Below, one piece after another: positions 1 through 7,367 of a DNA stretch of 64,000 nucleotides. The stretch covers positions 1 to 64,000 of the forward strand of contig CAILBC010000004.1 in the NCBI GenBank assembly GCA_903832325.1, given 5' to 3'. The translations under genes were made by a program, and so were the position numbers. The DNA is from an uncultured Sphingomonadales bacterium (GTDB lineage Bacteria > Pseudomonadota > Alphaproteobacteria > Sphingomonadales > Sphingomonadaceae). The notes beneath the pieces were generated by a model. It was not told the DNA's origin, made no database searches, and worked only from the letters and a program-made list of their open reading frames with translations. Every line of letters starts with the position of its first letter. The stretch's first letter is position 1.

Positions 1-1
1 G

Positions 2-298
2 CGCGATCTCGATCTGTTTGTCACCCTCTTCGGCTTTTCCCCGCTCGATGCGCTGGCCGCCGCGACCGGGTTGGGCGGCGAACTGATGGATATGCCGCTT
101 GGCCAGATCCGCCCCGGTTATCTCGCCGATATCCTGATCGTCGATGGCGACCCCACGCAGGACGTCACCATCCTGCAAGACAAGGCACGATTGACCGCGA
201 TCATGAAAGGCGGCCGGTTCCACAAGGCCTGGTTCCACACGGCCCGGTTCCACCCGGCCCAATTCCACACAGCGATTCCCGTGGCTGCCATGGCATGA
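2..298 (+). CDS. Amidohydrolase, C-terminal part (5' end outside window)
   Basis: The frame is open from base 2 and ends in TGA at 296-298. The visible residues (SPLDALAAATGLGGELM, then LGQIRPGYLADILIVDGDP) are the C-terminal end of the imidazolonepropionase-like / Xaa-Pro dipeptidase-type amidohydrolases, where the GxIxxGxxADIVxxDGDP strand returns to the small beta-sandwich domain. These enzymes hydrolyse cyclic or linear amides in a metal-dependent TIM barrel. The metal ligands lie upstream of the window, so the substrate cannot be judged. The tail is odd: after the domain ends (VTAIMKGGR type) come four 5-residue units containing FH, encoded by a 15-bp tandem repeat (215-274). The stop overlaps the start of the P450 gene. 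Confidence 0.8.
   Translation, partial: RDLDLFVTLFGFSPLDALAAATGLGGELMDMPLGQIRPGYLADILIVDGDPTQDVTILQDKARLTAIMKGGRFHKAWFHTARFHPAQFHTAIPVAAMA
215..274 (+). repeat. Four 15-bp tandem repeats in the amidohydrolase 3' end
   Basis: Units at 215-229, 230-244, 245-259 and 260-274 share the pattern (c/t)(g/a)(g/a)TTCCAC-(a/c)(a/c)(g/a)GCC. In frame they read RFHKA, WFHTA, RFHPA, QFHTA. The first three differ from one another at two to four bases; the fourth is the most diverged. The period is a multiple of three, so gain or loss of units keeps the frame. Confidence 0.9.
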
Positions 299-1503
299 TG
301 ACTTCCCCGACCAGAACCGCGGAAACTGCAACATTGCGCTTCGACCCGTTCGACGAGGCGGTTCTTGGCGATCCCTATGCGCACCACGCGGTCTTGCGCG
401 ACACCGCGCCCGTCGTCCTGTTCGAACCGGGCGGATATTACGCGATGGCCCGCCATGCCGAAGTGCAGGCCGCGCTCAAGGACTGGCAGACATTCGTATC
501 GGGTCGCGGTGTCGGGCTGGCGGATTTTCAGATCGAACAGCCCTGGCGTCCACCCTCGCTGCTGCTCGAAGCCGATCCTCCGTTGCATGAGCGCACGCGC
601 GGTCTGATGAGCAAAGTGGCGTCGCTGGCCTCGCTGCGCAACGTAATGCCGCAATGGCAGGCAAAGGCCGACACGCTGGCGGATCAACTGATCGCACGCC
701 GGCACATCGACGCCGTCACCGACCTTGGCGAGGCCTTTCCCTTGCAGGTTTTTCCCGATCTGATCGGGCTTCGCGACGATGGCCGCGACAATCTCATTCC
801 GTATGCCACGGCCACTTTCAATGCATTCGGCCCGCGCAATCGCCTGGTCGAACAATCGCTTGCCGCATCCGCGCAAGCCGCCGTCTGGGTCGCAGAAGCG
901 TGTCGGCGCGCCAATCTGAAACCGCACGGCTGGGGCGCGCAAGTCTTCGCCGCAGCCGACCGGGGCGAATGCTCCCAAGACGAAGCCGAGCGCCTGGTCC
1001 GATCGTTCCTGAGCGCGGGGGTCGACACCACCGTCAACGGCATCGGCAACATGATCCACGCTTTCGCCACGCATCCCGAACAATGGCAATTGCTGCGCGA
1101 ACGACCAGACCTTGCCAAGCGCGCATTCGAGGAATCGCTGCGTTGGGGCGGCACCGTGCAGACGTTTTTCCGAACGACCGGCCGCGCGGTGGATATCGCC
1201 GGCACGACCATCCCCGAAGGCGCCAAAGTGCTGCTGTTTCTGGCGGCTGCCAATCGCGATCCGCGCAAGTGGGATGATGCGGACCGGTTCGACATCACCC
1301 GGTCGGCCAGCGGTCATGTCGGCTTCGGCTTTGGCATCCACCAATGTTTGGGCCAGATGGTTGCGCGCATGGAGGCAGAGGCGGTGCTGAACGCGCTGAT
1401 CCCGCGCGTGGCGCAATTCCGCCTGACCGGAAAACCGGTGCGCCGGCTCAACAATACGCTGCATGCGCTCGGCGCGCTGCCGATAGAACTCATTCCCGCC
1501 TGA
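295..1503 (+). CDS. Cytochrome P450, CYP199-like
   Basis: A complete soluble bacterial P450 of 402 aa. It shows the I-helix AGVDTT (241-246), ExxR at 280-283 and the haem loop FGFGIHQCLG with Cys351. The block SGRGVGLADF...PWRPPSLLLEADPPLH (about 69-98) closely recalls CYP199A2/A4, which O-demethylate para-methoxybenzoates; in those enzymes an arginine in this region helps bind the substrate carboxylate. A role in demethylating or hydroxylating an aromatic acid is therefore likely but inferred. The start ATG at 295 overlaps the amidohydrolase stop, and a second ATG at 298 is equally possible. No ferredoxin or reductase gene lies nearby. Confidence 0.92.
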   Translation: MMTSPTRTAETATLRFDPFDEAVLGDPYAHHAVLRDTAPVVLFEPGGYYAMARHAEVQAALKDWQTFVSGRGVGLADFQIEQPWRPPSLLLEADPPLHERTRGLMSKVASLASLRNVMPQWQAKADTLADQLIARRHIDAVTDLGEAFPLQVFPDLIGLRDDGRDNLIPYATATFNAFGPRNRLVEQSLAASAQAAVWVAEACRRANLKPHGWGAQVFAAADRGECSQDEAERLVRSFLSAGVDTTVNGIGNMIHAFATHPEQWQLLRERPDLAKRAFEESLRWGGTVQTFFRTTGRAVDIAGTTIPEGAKVLLFLAAANRDPRKWDDADRFDITRSASGHVGFGFGIHQCLGQMVARMEAEAVLNALIPRVAQFRLTGKPVRRLNNTLHALGALPIELIPA

Positions 1504-1512
1504 GGACAGACC

Positions 1513-2292
1513 ATGGCCCGCCAGTTCATCGATTTGTCGATCCCGCTCGAAAACGACGTGATCACCGACCCGCCGTTCATGCGGCCAAGGATCGAATACG
1601 TCGCGCACCGGCAGACTATGGCGGAAATGGGCCATTTCTTTCCAGGCGTGACCGCCGAACAGGTTCCCGGCGGCGAAGGTTTTGCCGCCGCAGAGACGAT
1701 CACCCTGTCGACGCACAACGGCACGCACCTCGATGCGCCGTGGCATTTCCATCCCACCCAGGATGGGGGAAAGCCGGCGATGACAATCGACGAAGTCCCG
1801 CTCGACTGGTGCTTCCGCCCCGGCGTGAAGCTCGACTTCCGGCATTTTCCCGATGGCCATGTCGTCAGCGCGGCCCAGGTCGAAGCCGAACTGGCGCGGA
1901 TCGGGCACAGCCTGCAGCCGCTCGACATCGTGCTGGTCAATACGGCGGCAGGAATGGCGCTCGGCAATCCCGACTTCGTCAACATCGGCTGCGGCATGGG
2001 CTATGAAGCGACGATGTACCTGACAACGCGCGGCGTCCGCGTGACCGGCACCGACGCGTGGAGCTGGGATGCACCGTTCAGCCATACCGCGGCCAAAGTG
2101 CGCGAAACCGGCGATACGTCGCTGATCTGGGAAGGGCACAAGGCCGGCCGGGACATCGGCTATTGTCACCTGGAAAAGCTCCACAATCTCGAAGCGCTGC
2201 CCGACCACGGGTTTACGGTTTCGTGTTTTCCGCACAAGATCAAGGGCGCGTCGGCCGGCTGGACCCGCGCGGTGGCCATCATCGATGACTGA
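1513..2292 (+). CDS. Cyclase / kynurenine formamidase-like metal hydrolase
   Basis: A 259-aa protein of the cyclase family (PF04199: KynB, isatin hydrolase and polyketide-cyclase relatives). The metal-binding motif HNGTHLDAPWH is present, with His68, His72, Asp74 and His78. Family members hydrolyse amide or lactam bonds, or act on small cyclic compounds. A GAGGA ribosome site lies 8 bases before the ATG. The gene follows the P450 by 9 bp and its last 8 bases overlap the epimerase start, so it is part of the operon. The true substrate is unknown; N-formylkynurenine is not implied by the neighbours. Confidence 0.85.
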   Translation: MARQFIDLSIPLENDVITDPPFMRPRIEYVAHRQTMAEMGHFFPGVTAEQVPGGEGFAAAETITLSTHNGTHLDAPWHFHPTQDGGKPAMTIDEVPLDWCFRPGVKLDFRHFPDGHVVSAAQVEAELARIGHSLQPLDIVLVNTAAGMALGNPDFVNIGCGMGYEATMYLTTRGVRVTGTDAWSWDAPFSHTAAKVRETGDTSLIWEGHKAGRDIGYCHLEKLHNLEALPDHGFTVSCFPHKIKGASAGWTRAVAIIDD

Positions 2293-3244
2293 ACCGCTCG
2301 GTCCGACCGGCAAGCCGGCGATCGTCACCGGCGGCACGCGGGGCTTGCGCGTGATCATAACAGGAGCAGGCGGCTTTGTGGGCAAGGCCGTGGCCCGCGA
2401 TCTGGCGCGCCACCACGATGTCGTCGGTATCGACAGGGCACCGTTCACGTGTGATGGCATCGCTCCGATCATCGGTGATCTTTGCGACGCACAGGTGTTG
2501 CAATCCGCATTTTCCTCCGGCTGCGACGCCGTCATCCATCTGGCGACAATCCCGGGCGGTGCTGCGGAAGCCGATCCCGCCCTTGCCCGGCAGGTCAATA
2601 TCGACAGCACAATGACTCTGATCGATGCGGCGGCGCAGGCGGGCACCCGTCCGCGTTTCGTTTTTGCAAGCAGTATTGCGGTGTTGGGCGATCCCCTGCC
2701 GGCACAGGTCGACGATGCCACGCCGGTTGCGCCGACGCTGCTGTATGGCGCGCACAAGGCGATGATCGAAACCTGGATCGCTACGCAGACCCGGCGAGGC
2801 GCCATATCCGGATTGTCCTTGCGCCTGCCCGGCATCATTGCCCGCCCGCGTGGCCCGTCGGGCATGAAATCGGCGTTCATGAGCGATGTGTTTCATGCCC
2901 TTGTCGCCCGGCGGCCCATCGTCCTGCCCGTATCACCCGAAGCGACGATGTGGCTGATGTCGCTGCGGCGGGTCGCCCGCAATCTCGTCCATGCGCTTGG
3001 GATCGAAGCCACCGGCGCCTTCACGTTGCCTGCGATCCGGACATCGATGCGCGATCTGGTCGATGCAATCGCCGATGCAGCGCAAGTCGATGCCGCACTC
3101 GCAACCCATATGCCCGATCCCGGCCTTGAATCCGCATTCGGTCGCCTGCCCCCGCTGTCCACGCCCTTTGCAACAGCGCTGGGCTTTGCGCACGATGGCA
3201 GCTTGGCCGAGCTTGTCGCATCGGCGCTTGCCACTCTTGCTTGA
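2285..3244 (+). CDS. NAD(P)-dependent epimerase/dehydratase-type reductase (extended SDR)
   Basis: The Rossmann motif VIITGAGGFVGKAVARDL starts at about residue 23. It is followed by DxxD-type contacts, an S-rich strand (FVFASSIAVLG) and YGAHK, the catalytic Tyr-x3-Lys. The overall look is that of D-erythronate dehydrogenase-type or UDP-sugar-epimerase-type extended SDRs, which act on hydroxyacids or sugars. With the ATG at 2285 the protein has an extra 22-residue leader containing a second, SDR-like glycine motif (AIVTGGTRGL). A GTG at 2351 would give a normal N-terminus. The ATG is kept because it overlaps the preceding stop, but the shorter form may be the real one. Confidence 0.82.
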   Translation: MTEPLGPTGKPAIVTGGTRGLRVIITGAGGFVGKAVARDLARHHDVVGIDRAPFTCDGIAPIIGDLCDAQVLQSAFSSGCDAVIHLATIPGGAAEADPALARQVNIDSTMTLIDAAAQAGTRPRFVFASSIAVLGDPLPAQVDDATPVAPTLLYGAHKAMIETWIATQTRRGAISGLSLRLPGIIARPRGPSGMKSAFMSDVFHALVARRPIVLPVSPEATMWLMSLRRVARNLVHALGIEATGAFTLPAIRTSMRDLVDAIADAAQVDAALATHMPDPGLESAFGRLPPLSTPFATALGFAHDGSLAELVASALATLA

Positions 3245-3254
3245 AAGGCCCCTC

Positions 3255-4220
3255 ATGAAACTCTGCACGCTCGACAATGGTACGCCGGACGGCCGGCTGG
3301 TGGTCGTGTGCGCCCGGGGCCAGCGCTTTCTCGGCGCCGATGGCATCGCGCCGAATATGCAAGGCGCGCTCGAAGCCTGGCCGCAATGTCTGCCCGGCCT
3401 CGAACGCCTGGCTGGCCGCCTTGCATCTGGCGACGGCGAACCGCTGGACGCGCAGCGGTTGCGTGCCCCCTTGCCGCGATCGTGGCAATGGCTCGACGGA
3501 TCGGCATTCATGAGTCACGGCGAACTGATGCAGATCGCGTTTGCCGCCGTTCCTGTCCCGACCGACCGACCGCTGATGTACCAGGGCCTGTCGGACCGGT
3601 TCTACGGGCCATACGACGACATTCCGATGACCGACGAAAGCCTGGGTATCGACTTCGAAGGCGAATTCGGCGTGATCGTCGATGCCGTGCCGATCGCCGT
3701 CACCCCCGATGCGGCGCTCTCGCATATCAAGTTAATCGTCCAGATCAATGACTGGTCGTTACGCACGCTCGCACCGATCGAAATGAAAACCGGCTTTGGC
3801 TGGGTGCAGGCCAAACCGGCATGCAGCGCCGCACCGTTTGCCGTGACGCCCGACGAACTGGGCCATGACTGGCGCAATGGCCGTGTGTGCCTGGATCTGA
3901 AGGTAGATTGGAACGGCAATCGGTTCGGACGAGCCAATGGCGAACCGATGGCATACGGTTTTCACGAACTGATTGCCCACGCAGCGCGCACCCGCTCGCT
4001 GCCAGCTGGGACGATCATTGGGTCTGGCACGGTGTCCAACGCCGACTATCGTATGGTGGGCTCGTCGTGCATTGCGGAACGGCGCGCGATCGAACTTGTC
4101 GATACTGGGGCGCCGATCACGCCGTTCATGCATTTCGGCGAAAGCGTGCGAATGGAGGCACGTTCGCGCGACGATACCCTTCTGTTTGGTCCGATTGAAC
4201 AAAAGGTTGTACAAGCATGA
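3255..4220 (+). CDS. Fumarylacetoacetate hydrolase (FAH) family protein
   Basis: A 321-aa protein starting MKLCTLDNGTPDGRLVVVCARG, typical of the two-domain FAH-like hydrolases often annotated in gentisate/homogentisate-type and ureidoglycolate-type pathways. The acidic metal-binding segment IDFEGEFGVIVDAV and the late IIGSGTVSN strand are present. These enzymes cleave the C-C bond of acylpyruvates or hydrate/decarboxylate related oxoacids. The frame stays open far upstream, but the ATG at 3255 gives the family N-terminus and lies 10 bp after the epimerase stop. Next to a P450, a cyclase and a cupin, a ring-fission-product hydrolase role is plausible (inference). Confidence 0.87.
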   Translation: MKLCTLDNGTPDGRLVVVCARGQRFLGADGIAPNMQGALEAWPQCLPGLERLAGRLASGDGEPLDAQRLRAPLPRSWQWLDGSAFMSHGELMQIAFAAVPVPTDRPLMYQGLSDRFYGPYDDIPMTDESLGIDFEGEFGVIVDAVPIAVTPDAALSHIKLIVQINDWSLRTLAPIEMKTGFGWVQAKPACSAAPFAVTPDELGHDWRNGRVCLDLKVDWNGNRFGRANGEPMAYGFHELIAHAARTRSLPAGTIIGSGTVSNADYRMVGSSCIAERRAIELVDTGAPITPFMHFGESVRMEARSRDDTLLFGPIEQKVVQA

Positions 4221-4714
4221 CCAATAATCCGTTTCCTCCAATTCGCAGGATCGTAACCGGACATAACGCAAACGCTCGCGCGGTAATTAAATCTGACGAT
4301 CGAATTTTCAGCGAACCGATTGCTATTGGCGGCGCGGATTTCGCGTTGGTATGGACGACGGCGGCGGTTCCGGCGGACAACAATGATGAAATCGATGGTC
4401 GCAGCCGCGACGCCGGACTTACCCTAAACCAGGGTTCGGTCATCCGCATCGTTGATTTCCTACCGGGCTCCGTATCACCGATGCATCGCACCAACAGCAT
4501 CGACTATGGCATAGTCATGAGCGGTCAAATCGAGCTTGAACTCGAAGACGGTATAAAGACAACGGCCGGTCAAAATACTGTCATTGTCCAGCGCGGAACC
4601 AATCATTTGTGGCGCAACCCTAGCCAGACCGAATATGCGCGTGTAGCCTTTGTGCTAATCGAAGCCCCAGCTTATGCCCATCAAGGGAAACCACTGCCAG
4701 AAGATAAACCATAG
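4217..4714 (+). CDS. Cupin-domain protein
   Basis: A 165-aa single-domain cupin. Its first motif is present in modified form around SPMHRTNSIDYGIVMSGQIELELEDG and its second around GTNHLWRNPSQTEYARVAFVLIEAP. The proline/histidine and glycine pattern fits the small cupins found beside aromatic-degradation enzymes, which may be dioxygenases, isomerases or non-catalytic ligand binders. It overlaps the FAH gene by 4 bp (ATGA), so it is translated as part of the operon. Base composition is visibly richer in A+T than the upstream genes and continues so into the following intergenic stretch, suggesting a different origin or a junction. The exact reaction cannot be assigned. Confidence 0.75.
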   Translation: MTNNPFPPIRRIVTGHNANARAVIKSDDRIFSEPIAIGGADFALVWTTAAVPADNNDEIDGRSRDAGLTLNQGSVIRIVDFLPGSVSPMHRTNSIDYGIVMSGQIELELEDGIKTTAGQNTVIVQRGTNHLWRNPSQTEYARVAFVLIEAPAYAHQGKPLPEDKP

Positions 4715-5200
4715 TGCTCGGATAATTTGCAAGAACAGCGGGAAAGTCTTCGATCGATCAACACCATACATCATGACATTGACGGATTTCGACGCTGCGA
4801 GGATATCGTCATTCGGCTGACCTTCGCGTACCTTGGTTTCCATGCGCAGAAGGTGCGCCAAAACCGATTGCCTACCCTCGATTTGCCGCGATAGCACTGT
4901 CTCTTGCAGACATACACGCAGAGAGATTTCTCGTGCCGCGGCAGGATCATTGTAATGCTGTCGAGGCGACCGAGGGCTCGCTCCGCGAAGTATAATCTTT
5001 AGAGCAAGCGAGAATATCCACCGGTTGGGTTTGGCGGCAACGCAAACCGTGTGAGCGCGCACGATTTCGCCAGCAACGCGTGTTTCGACATAACGGTCGA
5101 GCGGCAACCGATTCGAAATTGCTCGTGTGCCAAGTATTGTGGATGAGTTTATTAAAGCATTTTCCACCTCACTAAATAAGATCGATATTAAGATAATCAC
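4715..5200 (-). pseudogene. Low-GC stretch with a possible regulator relic
   Basis: No convincing intact gene lies between the cupin and the DUF2493 remnant. One reverse-strand frame (5200 down to 4655) is open for 181 codons but runs into the cupin gene. A middle part (LQETVLSRQIEGRQSVLAHLLRMETKV, split here only for reading) faintly resembles the last helices of FCD-type GntR regulators. The resemblance is weak and no DNA-binding domain precedes it. It may be a decayed fragment or chance. Confidence 0.2.
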
Positions 5201-5299
5201 GCTTAATTAATGAGCAACGCCGTCATTCCAAGTGTCGCGAAAAGCGCGCAGTATGTGGTGGGCTCGTTCCGCTACTACGCCGCATGCCTTCAGCAACAG

Positions 5300-5340
5300 T
5301 AAAAAAGAAAGAGGACGCCGCGTCGGTGCGCGGCATCCTC
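5300..5340 (-). terminator. Rho-independent terminator on the reverse strand
   Basis: An 11/12 bp stem (GAGGACGCCGCG at 5311-5322 against CGCGGCATCCTC at 5329-5340) has a 6-base loop. Read on the reverse strand it is followed by a T-rich run (complement of the A run at 5301-5310). It sits 7 bp past the end of the DUF2493 remnant. Confidence 0.75.
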
Positions 5341-5347
5341 CAATAGG

Positions 5348-5709
5348 TCAGGCGGCCACGCGTTGATGGCGGATAGCAAAGGCGTGGTAGGGCACATTGG
5401 CCTCGCGCACCCGAGTGAGCAGGTTCGATTGAATGCCCGAACCTTCGCAAACCACGGCGTGGACCGGCTTCAGATTCAGTAGCTGCTCGTTGCGCATGAA
5501 CCTGGCGCGTTGCCCAATGCCCGATTGAGTGTGAAGCGCACCGTCTTGATCCCGCGTGCGGCGGCCCATGCGTGAGCGATCTGGTCGCAGCCCTTGTGCT
5601 GGGCAGTTGTGGCAAGGACCATGTTGGCGATGCGGGTGCGCGTTTCATCGAGTGCTTGCCAGAGCAGTTCGTGGTCGTACCAGTCAGTGCCACCTGAGAA
5701 GATGATCAC
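5348..5709 (-). pseudogene. Frameshifted DUF2493 (SLOG-like) protein
   Basis: The first frame (5709 to about 5503) reads MIIFSGGTDWYDHELLWQAL, then GCDQIAHAWAAARGIKTVRF and ALGNAPG. The second frame (to 5348) continues FMRNEQLLNLKPVHAVVCEG. Together they give the DUF2493 plan: an opening GGR-like nucleotide loop, GADxIAxxWA, then HGxAAGPxRNxxM. The reading frame changes exactly between APG and FMRN (around 5500-5504), where restoring one base would rejoin the protein. DUF2493 proteins are nucleotide-related Rossmann folds common on plasmids and phages. The gene seems inactivated unless the shift is a sequencing error. Confidence 0.7.
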
Positions 5710-5820
5710 TGGGCCGGTTGGTGCGTGGTCTTGTCTGCGTTGCGCTGACCGCGCGGCCAGATACCCTCAGGCGCCGGAAGAATCACAGAAACGAGCAGCC
5801 CATCGCAGTTCGTCGATCCA

Positions 5821-6501
5821 TCATCGCGATACGGCGCGGATGTGTTCGATGGCGGAGCGCACATGATCGGTGTGATTGCGCCCGGCCTTGGCAGCGGCGG
5901 CCAGATCGCCGCTGGCAATGGCATCCATGATCGCCCGGTAATCGGCCAGCCTGATGCCGCGTAACCGAGGGCTTTGATACTGCGCATAAATGATATGCAT
6001 GCTGATCGCGGGAAATAACCGCTGCAGTTCGCGATTACCCCCGATGCGCAACAGCACACGGTAAAAATGACGCCTGGCCCGGCTGAACGCGCCCGGCTCA
6101 TCCTCAGCATCCGCCTTGGTCAGCGTGTCTAGAGCGCCGGCGATCTGCGCGCCATGCGCCACCGGATCATACCGCAGCGCAGCGGCTTGGACCGCAAGCG
6201 CCGTCAGTGCGCCCGCGACATCGAGAATTTCCAGCGTTTCGGCATGATCGAGGCGGCGGATCGTCGGTGACCGGTTGCGGCTGAGATCGACCACGCCGCG
6301 CGCGGCGAGATGCTGCATCGCCTCTCTCACCGCGTTGCGACCCACACCATATTGTCCAGCCATGCCGGTTTCGGACAGGATCTGCCCCGGGACCAGCCGT
6401 CCCTCCTCAAGATCCCGCATGATCCCGCGATAGATGCGTTGGGAAGCGACTTCGGTCTCGCCGGGCGTAGGTGCATTGGGGGTCGTTGGCATGGCACACA
6501 T
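5821..6501 (-). CDS. GntR-family transcriptional regulator, FCD type
   Basis: A 226-aa repressor-type regulator. An N-terminal winged helix-turn-helix (IYRGIMRDLEEGRLVPGQIL, then MAGQYGVGRNAVREAMQHLAARGVV) precedes an alpha-helical FCD effector domain containing the usual RRHFYRVLLRIGGN segment and a C-terminal AIMDAIASGDLAAAAKAGRNH helix. FCD regulators usually sense carboxylate metabolites and leave their operator on binding. It is divergent from the SDR / acyl-CoA dehydrogenase / kinase operon, and a perfect dyad lies between the two starts (6547-6563). An internal ATG nine bases downstream is an alternative start. Confidence 0.92.
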   Translation of the reverse strand: MCAMPTTPNAPTPGETEVASQRIYRGIMRDLEEGRLVPGQILSETGMAGQYGVGRNAVREAMQHLAARGVVDLSRNRSPTIRRLDHAETLEILDVAGALTALAVQAAALRYDPVAHGAQIAGALDTLTKADAEDEPGAFSRARRHFYRVLLRIGGNRELQRLFPAISMHIIYAQYQSPRLRGIRLADYRAIMDAIASGDLAAAAKAGRNHTDHVRSAIEHIRAVSR

Positions 6502-6546
6502 GGTCAGGGGGTATGCGCGCGAACCGCGATCCCATCAAGTTCACCT

Positions 6547-6563
6547 TGATTGTTCTACAATCA
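6547..6563. promoter_or_regulatory. Perfect 17-bp dyad, likely GntR operator
   Basis: TGATTGT-TCT-ACAATCA is a perfect 7+3+7 inverted repeat with a TTGT-N3-ACAA core, the kind of site bound by FCD-type GntR proteins. It lies 46 bp upstream of the divergent regulator start and 30 bp upstream of the SDR start, placed to control both. Confidence 0.7.
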
Positions 6564-6592
6564 TGTCCCAATACGCATCTCGGGAGAAGCGA

Positions 6593-7345
6593 ATGGATCA
6601 TTGGAAGCTGGCTGGCAAAGTTGCGTTTGTGACCGGCGCATCGGGAGGACTGGGCGCGCATTTCGCCAAGACGCTTTCCTCGTTCGGGGCCGATGTCGTG
6701 ATCGGCGCACGCCGGCCCGACGCCATGGCGCAAATTGCCCAGGCCATCGTGGCCAGTGGCGGGAAATGCCGGATGGTGCCGCTTGATGTCGCCGATCCCG
6801 CCTCCATCGCCGCGCTCGATGCGCTGCTGCCGCAAATCGACATCCTGGTGAACAATGCCGGGATCGTGCGCGATGGCGCAGCGCTCGATCAGACCGTGGC
6901 CGACTGGGACGCGGTGATCGACACCAACCTGAAGGGCATGTTCCTGATGTCGCAGGCGGTCGGCCACGCGATGAAAACGCGCGGCCGCGGCGGATCGATC
7001 ATCAACATCGCATCCGTGCTCGGGTTGCGGCAGGCGGGCAGTGTCATGCCTTACGCCGTCTCGAAATCGGGCGCTATCCAGATGACCAAGTCGCTGGCGC
7101 TCGAATGGGCGCGATACGGCATCAGGGTCAACGCCCTGGCGCCGGGCTATTTCGAAACCGAACTCAACAGCGATTTCTGGGCCAGCGATGCGGGCAAGGC
7201 GATGATCCGGCGGATTCCGCAGCGCAGGCTCGGCACGCTTCATGATCTCGATGGCCCGCTGCTGCTGCTGGCATCGGACCTGTCGGCCTACATGACCAGA
7301 TCGGTGATCGAGGTTGATGGCGGCCATCTGGTCAGCACGCTCTGA
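6593..7345 (+). CDS. Short-chain dehydrogenase/reductase
   Basis: A classical 250-aa SDR with cofactor loop GASGGLG (15-21), NNAG (87-90), Ser141 and the YAVSK motif (Tyr154, Lys158). The C-terminal IEVDGGHLVS completes the fold. Family members interconvert hydroxyl and keto groups with NAD(P)H. A GGGAGAAG ribosome site precedes the ATG at 6593; the frame stays open upstream but gives no SDR-like extension. It begins an operon with an acyl-CoA dehydrogenase and an APH-type kinase, so a 3-hydroxyacyl or hydroxy-acid oxidation step is plausible (inference). Confidence 0.92.
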   Translation: MDHWKLAGKVAFVTGASGGLGAHFAKTLSSFGADVVIGARRPDAMAQIAQAIVASGGKCRMVPLDVADPASIAALDALLPQIDILVNNAGIVRDGAALDQTVADWDAVIDTNLKGMFLMSQAVGHAMKTRGRGGSIINIASVLGLRQAGSVMPYAVSKSGAIQMTKSLALEWARYGIRVNALAPGYFETELNSDFWASDAGKAMIRRIPQRRLGTLHDLDGPLLLLASDLSAYMTRSVIEVDGGHLVSTL

Positions 7346-7367
7346 CCGCTCAATTCAAGGATTTACG

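Noticed and set aside
215..274. Reading the 15-bp repeats as a CRISPR or regulatory array
   Set aside because: The units are contiguous without spacers, inside a coding frame with period divisible by three.
1513..2292. Kynurenine formamidase of tryptophan degradation
   Set aside because: The motif is shared by the whole cyclase family and no other kynurenine-pathway gene is nearby, so only the family name is used.
118..2880. A 920-codon open frame on the reverse strand opposite the P450, cyclase and epimerase
   Set aside because: It is antisense to three recognisable, overlapping genes and its translation shows no domain and is rich in Arg/His/Ala, as expected of GC-rich shadow frames.
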